DNA from: Leptotrichia sp. HSP-536
GTDB taxonomy: Bacteria; Fusobacteriota; Fusobacteriia; Fusobacteriales; Leptotrichiaceae
Assembly (NCBI RefSeq): GCF_041199985.1
Contig: NZ_CP165647.1
Span: 496,001-560,000, forward strand
Length of the DNA stretch: 64,000 bases
Direction of reading: 5' to 3'
In this document: positions 63,063 through 64,000 of the stretch, in pieces
How the letters are laid out: each line of letters starts with the position of its first letter
How positions within the stretch are numbered: position 1 is the first letter of the stretch
The notes under the pieces: model-generated
What the model saw: the letters and a program-made list of their open reading frames with translations, nothing else
The model's database searches: none
Told to the model about the DNA's origin: nothing
Program-made: the position numbers and the translations under genes

Positions 63063-64000
63063 GGGCGTGTCTGAAAACTCAAAATCAATGATATTTTTAA
63101 TGATTACTTAAATTTATTTTATTAAAATCATTATGCATCCTATATAAATAAAATTTATAAATGTGCTTGCCAGCTTATCATAGCGTGTCCCTATTCTGCG
63201 GAACTGTTTAAGCTTATTAAAAAAACATTCCACAAGATGTCTTTCCTTGTAGATATGGTAATCGCATTCCCATTTGTCTGCTGCATTGGACTTTGGAGGT
63301 ATTACACATTCTCCCCCGTGTTTTCTTATGTACTCCCGAACTTCCTTTGTTCCGTATGCCTTGTCTGCCAGTATGTTGCTGCCTTTTATGCTTAGCTGCG
63401 ACAATATTTTAATTGCTTGCGTACTATCATGAATCTGTCCTGCAGTAAGTTTTATGTACAGCGGATTTCCAAGTCCATCAACAGCTGCGTGGATTTTAGT
63501 TGTCCTTCCCCCTGAGCTTCTCCCGATGTGCTGGTTCACTTCTGAATCTTTTGCCCTTTTTTAGCTCCTGCACTGCTCTGGTGGGCTTTAACTACTGTGG
63601 AGTCAATGCTCAAGTTCTCATAATCGGCATCTTCCCTTAAATGCTCAAATATTTTAAGCAGAGTCCCCTCGTCACGCCATTTGCAGAAACGGGAATAGAC
63701 TGTCTTCCATGAACCGAAACATTCAGGAAGGTCTCTCCAAGGCGCCGCTGCAGGCAATCCATAGCACGGCATTAAACATCAGGCGTAAATCCTTGCCTGG
63801 ACGTCCTGTCCTAGCTTTGGGAAACATATGCTTTATTTTATTCCATTGTTCATCTGATATTTCATATCTTCTTTGCATGATAGAAGCCTCCTGTGCTTTT
63901 CTTTTATTGTATCAGACTGAGAGCAATGTTTCAACTCATTGATTATGGGTGTATTATTTGATAATCATTAAAAATATCATTGATTCTGAGTTTTCAGACA
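63063..64000 (-). mobile_element. IS5-family element, copy 3 (last bases beyond window)
   Basis: Left end GGGCGTGTCTGAAAACTC at 63063 after TA (63061-63062). The right inverted end runs off the window at ...TTTTCAGACA, about 5 bases before its expected end. Same orientation as copy 1. Confidence 0.9.
63114..63878 (-). pseudogene. IS5-family transposase in three frames, copy 3
   Basis: N-terminal ORF 63878-63723, middle part to 63536, DDE part 63539-63114. A6G is present at the second junction as in copy 1; the first junction carries the same shift as both other copies. Differs from copy 2 by scattered substitutions (for example HGGECVIPP for HGGKCVIPP). Confidence 0.85.

Overview
The base composition is strongly AT-rich. 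Gene content is a diderm anaerobe's: LptF/LptG permeases, a lipid-anchored autotransporter, acetyl-CoA carboxylase AccDA and SecDF. This fits Fusobacteriota, most likely a Leptotrichia-type genome; the taxonomic assignment is inference, since no rRNA gene is present.

Layout. 1-13.3 kb is a plus-strand housekeeping run: alaS (3' part), ruvX, secD-secF, alr, a CvpA-like gene, lptF-lptG, an M16 peptidase, rodA, an RluA-type pseudouridine synthase and accD-accA. 13.3-27.4 kb is accessory: secreted proteins of unknown function, a polar amino-acid ABC transporter, tRNA-Leu(GAG) with a consensus promoter, a decayed ISLre2-family element, an orphan OppD-type ATPase, IS5-type copy 1, a thioredoxin-like protein, a DUF3829-like protein, and apbE beside a low-complexity exported protein. 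27.6-34.9 kb holds nadK, recN, a catalytically degenerate Xer-like protein, a YueI-like gene, murA and metF. 35-46.7 kb mixes a MITE-truncated RelB/DinJ antitoxin, leuB, a broken ABC ATPase, an EamA permease with a His-rich tail, a methyltransferase, an AlkD-like protein, a lipoprotein, three tandem structured-RNA candidates, a large TerD-domain protein, ilvC and tmk. 46.8-53.8 kb is mostly minus strand: a frameshifted lipoprotein autotransporter, a triple META-domain protein, and a dicarboxylate symporter whose 5' end was replaced by IS copy 2. 54-62.5 kb is a pyruvate/acetoin-type dehydrogenase operon (E1alpha, E1beta, E2, lipoyl-E3, lplA). The window ends in IS copy 3, which truncates an acyltransferase gene.

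Two systems stand out. (1) The E3 gene is interrupted exactly after TTGAT by a 1754-bp IStron: a group I intron core (P4 and P7 pairings and a P1 with a U.G splice-site pair can be drawn) joined to an IS605-type tnpB with intact catalytic residues and an omega-RNA-like right end. Exact excision restores the lipoyl-domain sequence MPKAGID-MTEGQI. The E2 of this operon has no lipoyl domain, so the element sits in the only lipoyl domain encoded in the operon. (2) At 41831-42093 three tandem units share two nested stems whose sequences differ but whose pairing is kept, plus a conserved 11-19-nt strand. They look like an undescribed structured RNA family, next to a TerD-domain gene.

Mobile DNA is abundant: three IS5-type copies with 44-bp terminal repeats, three ~150-bp MITEs with the same ends, one ISLre2 copy with a 10-bp target duplication, an IStron, and a possible relic of another IS605-type right end before tmk.
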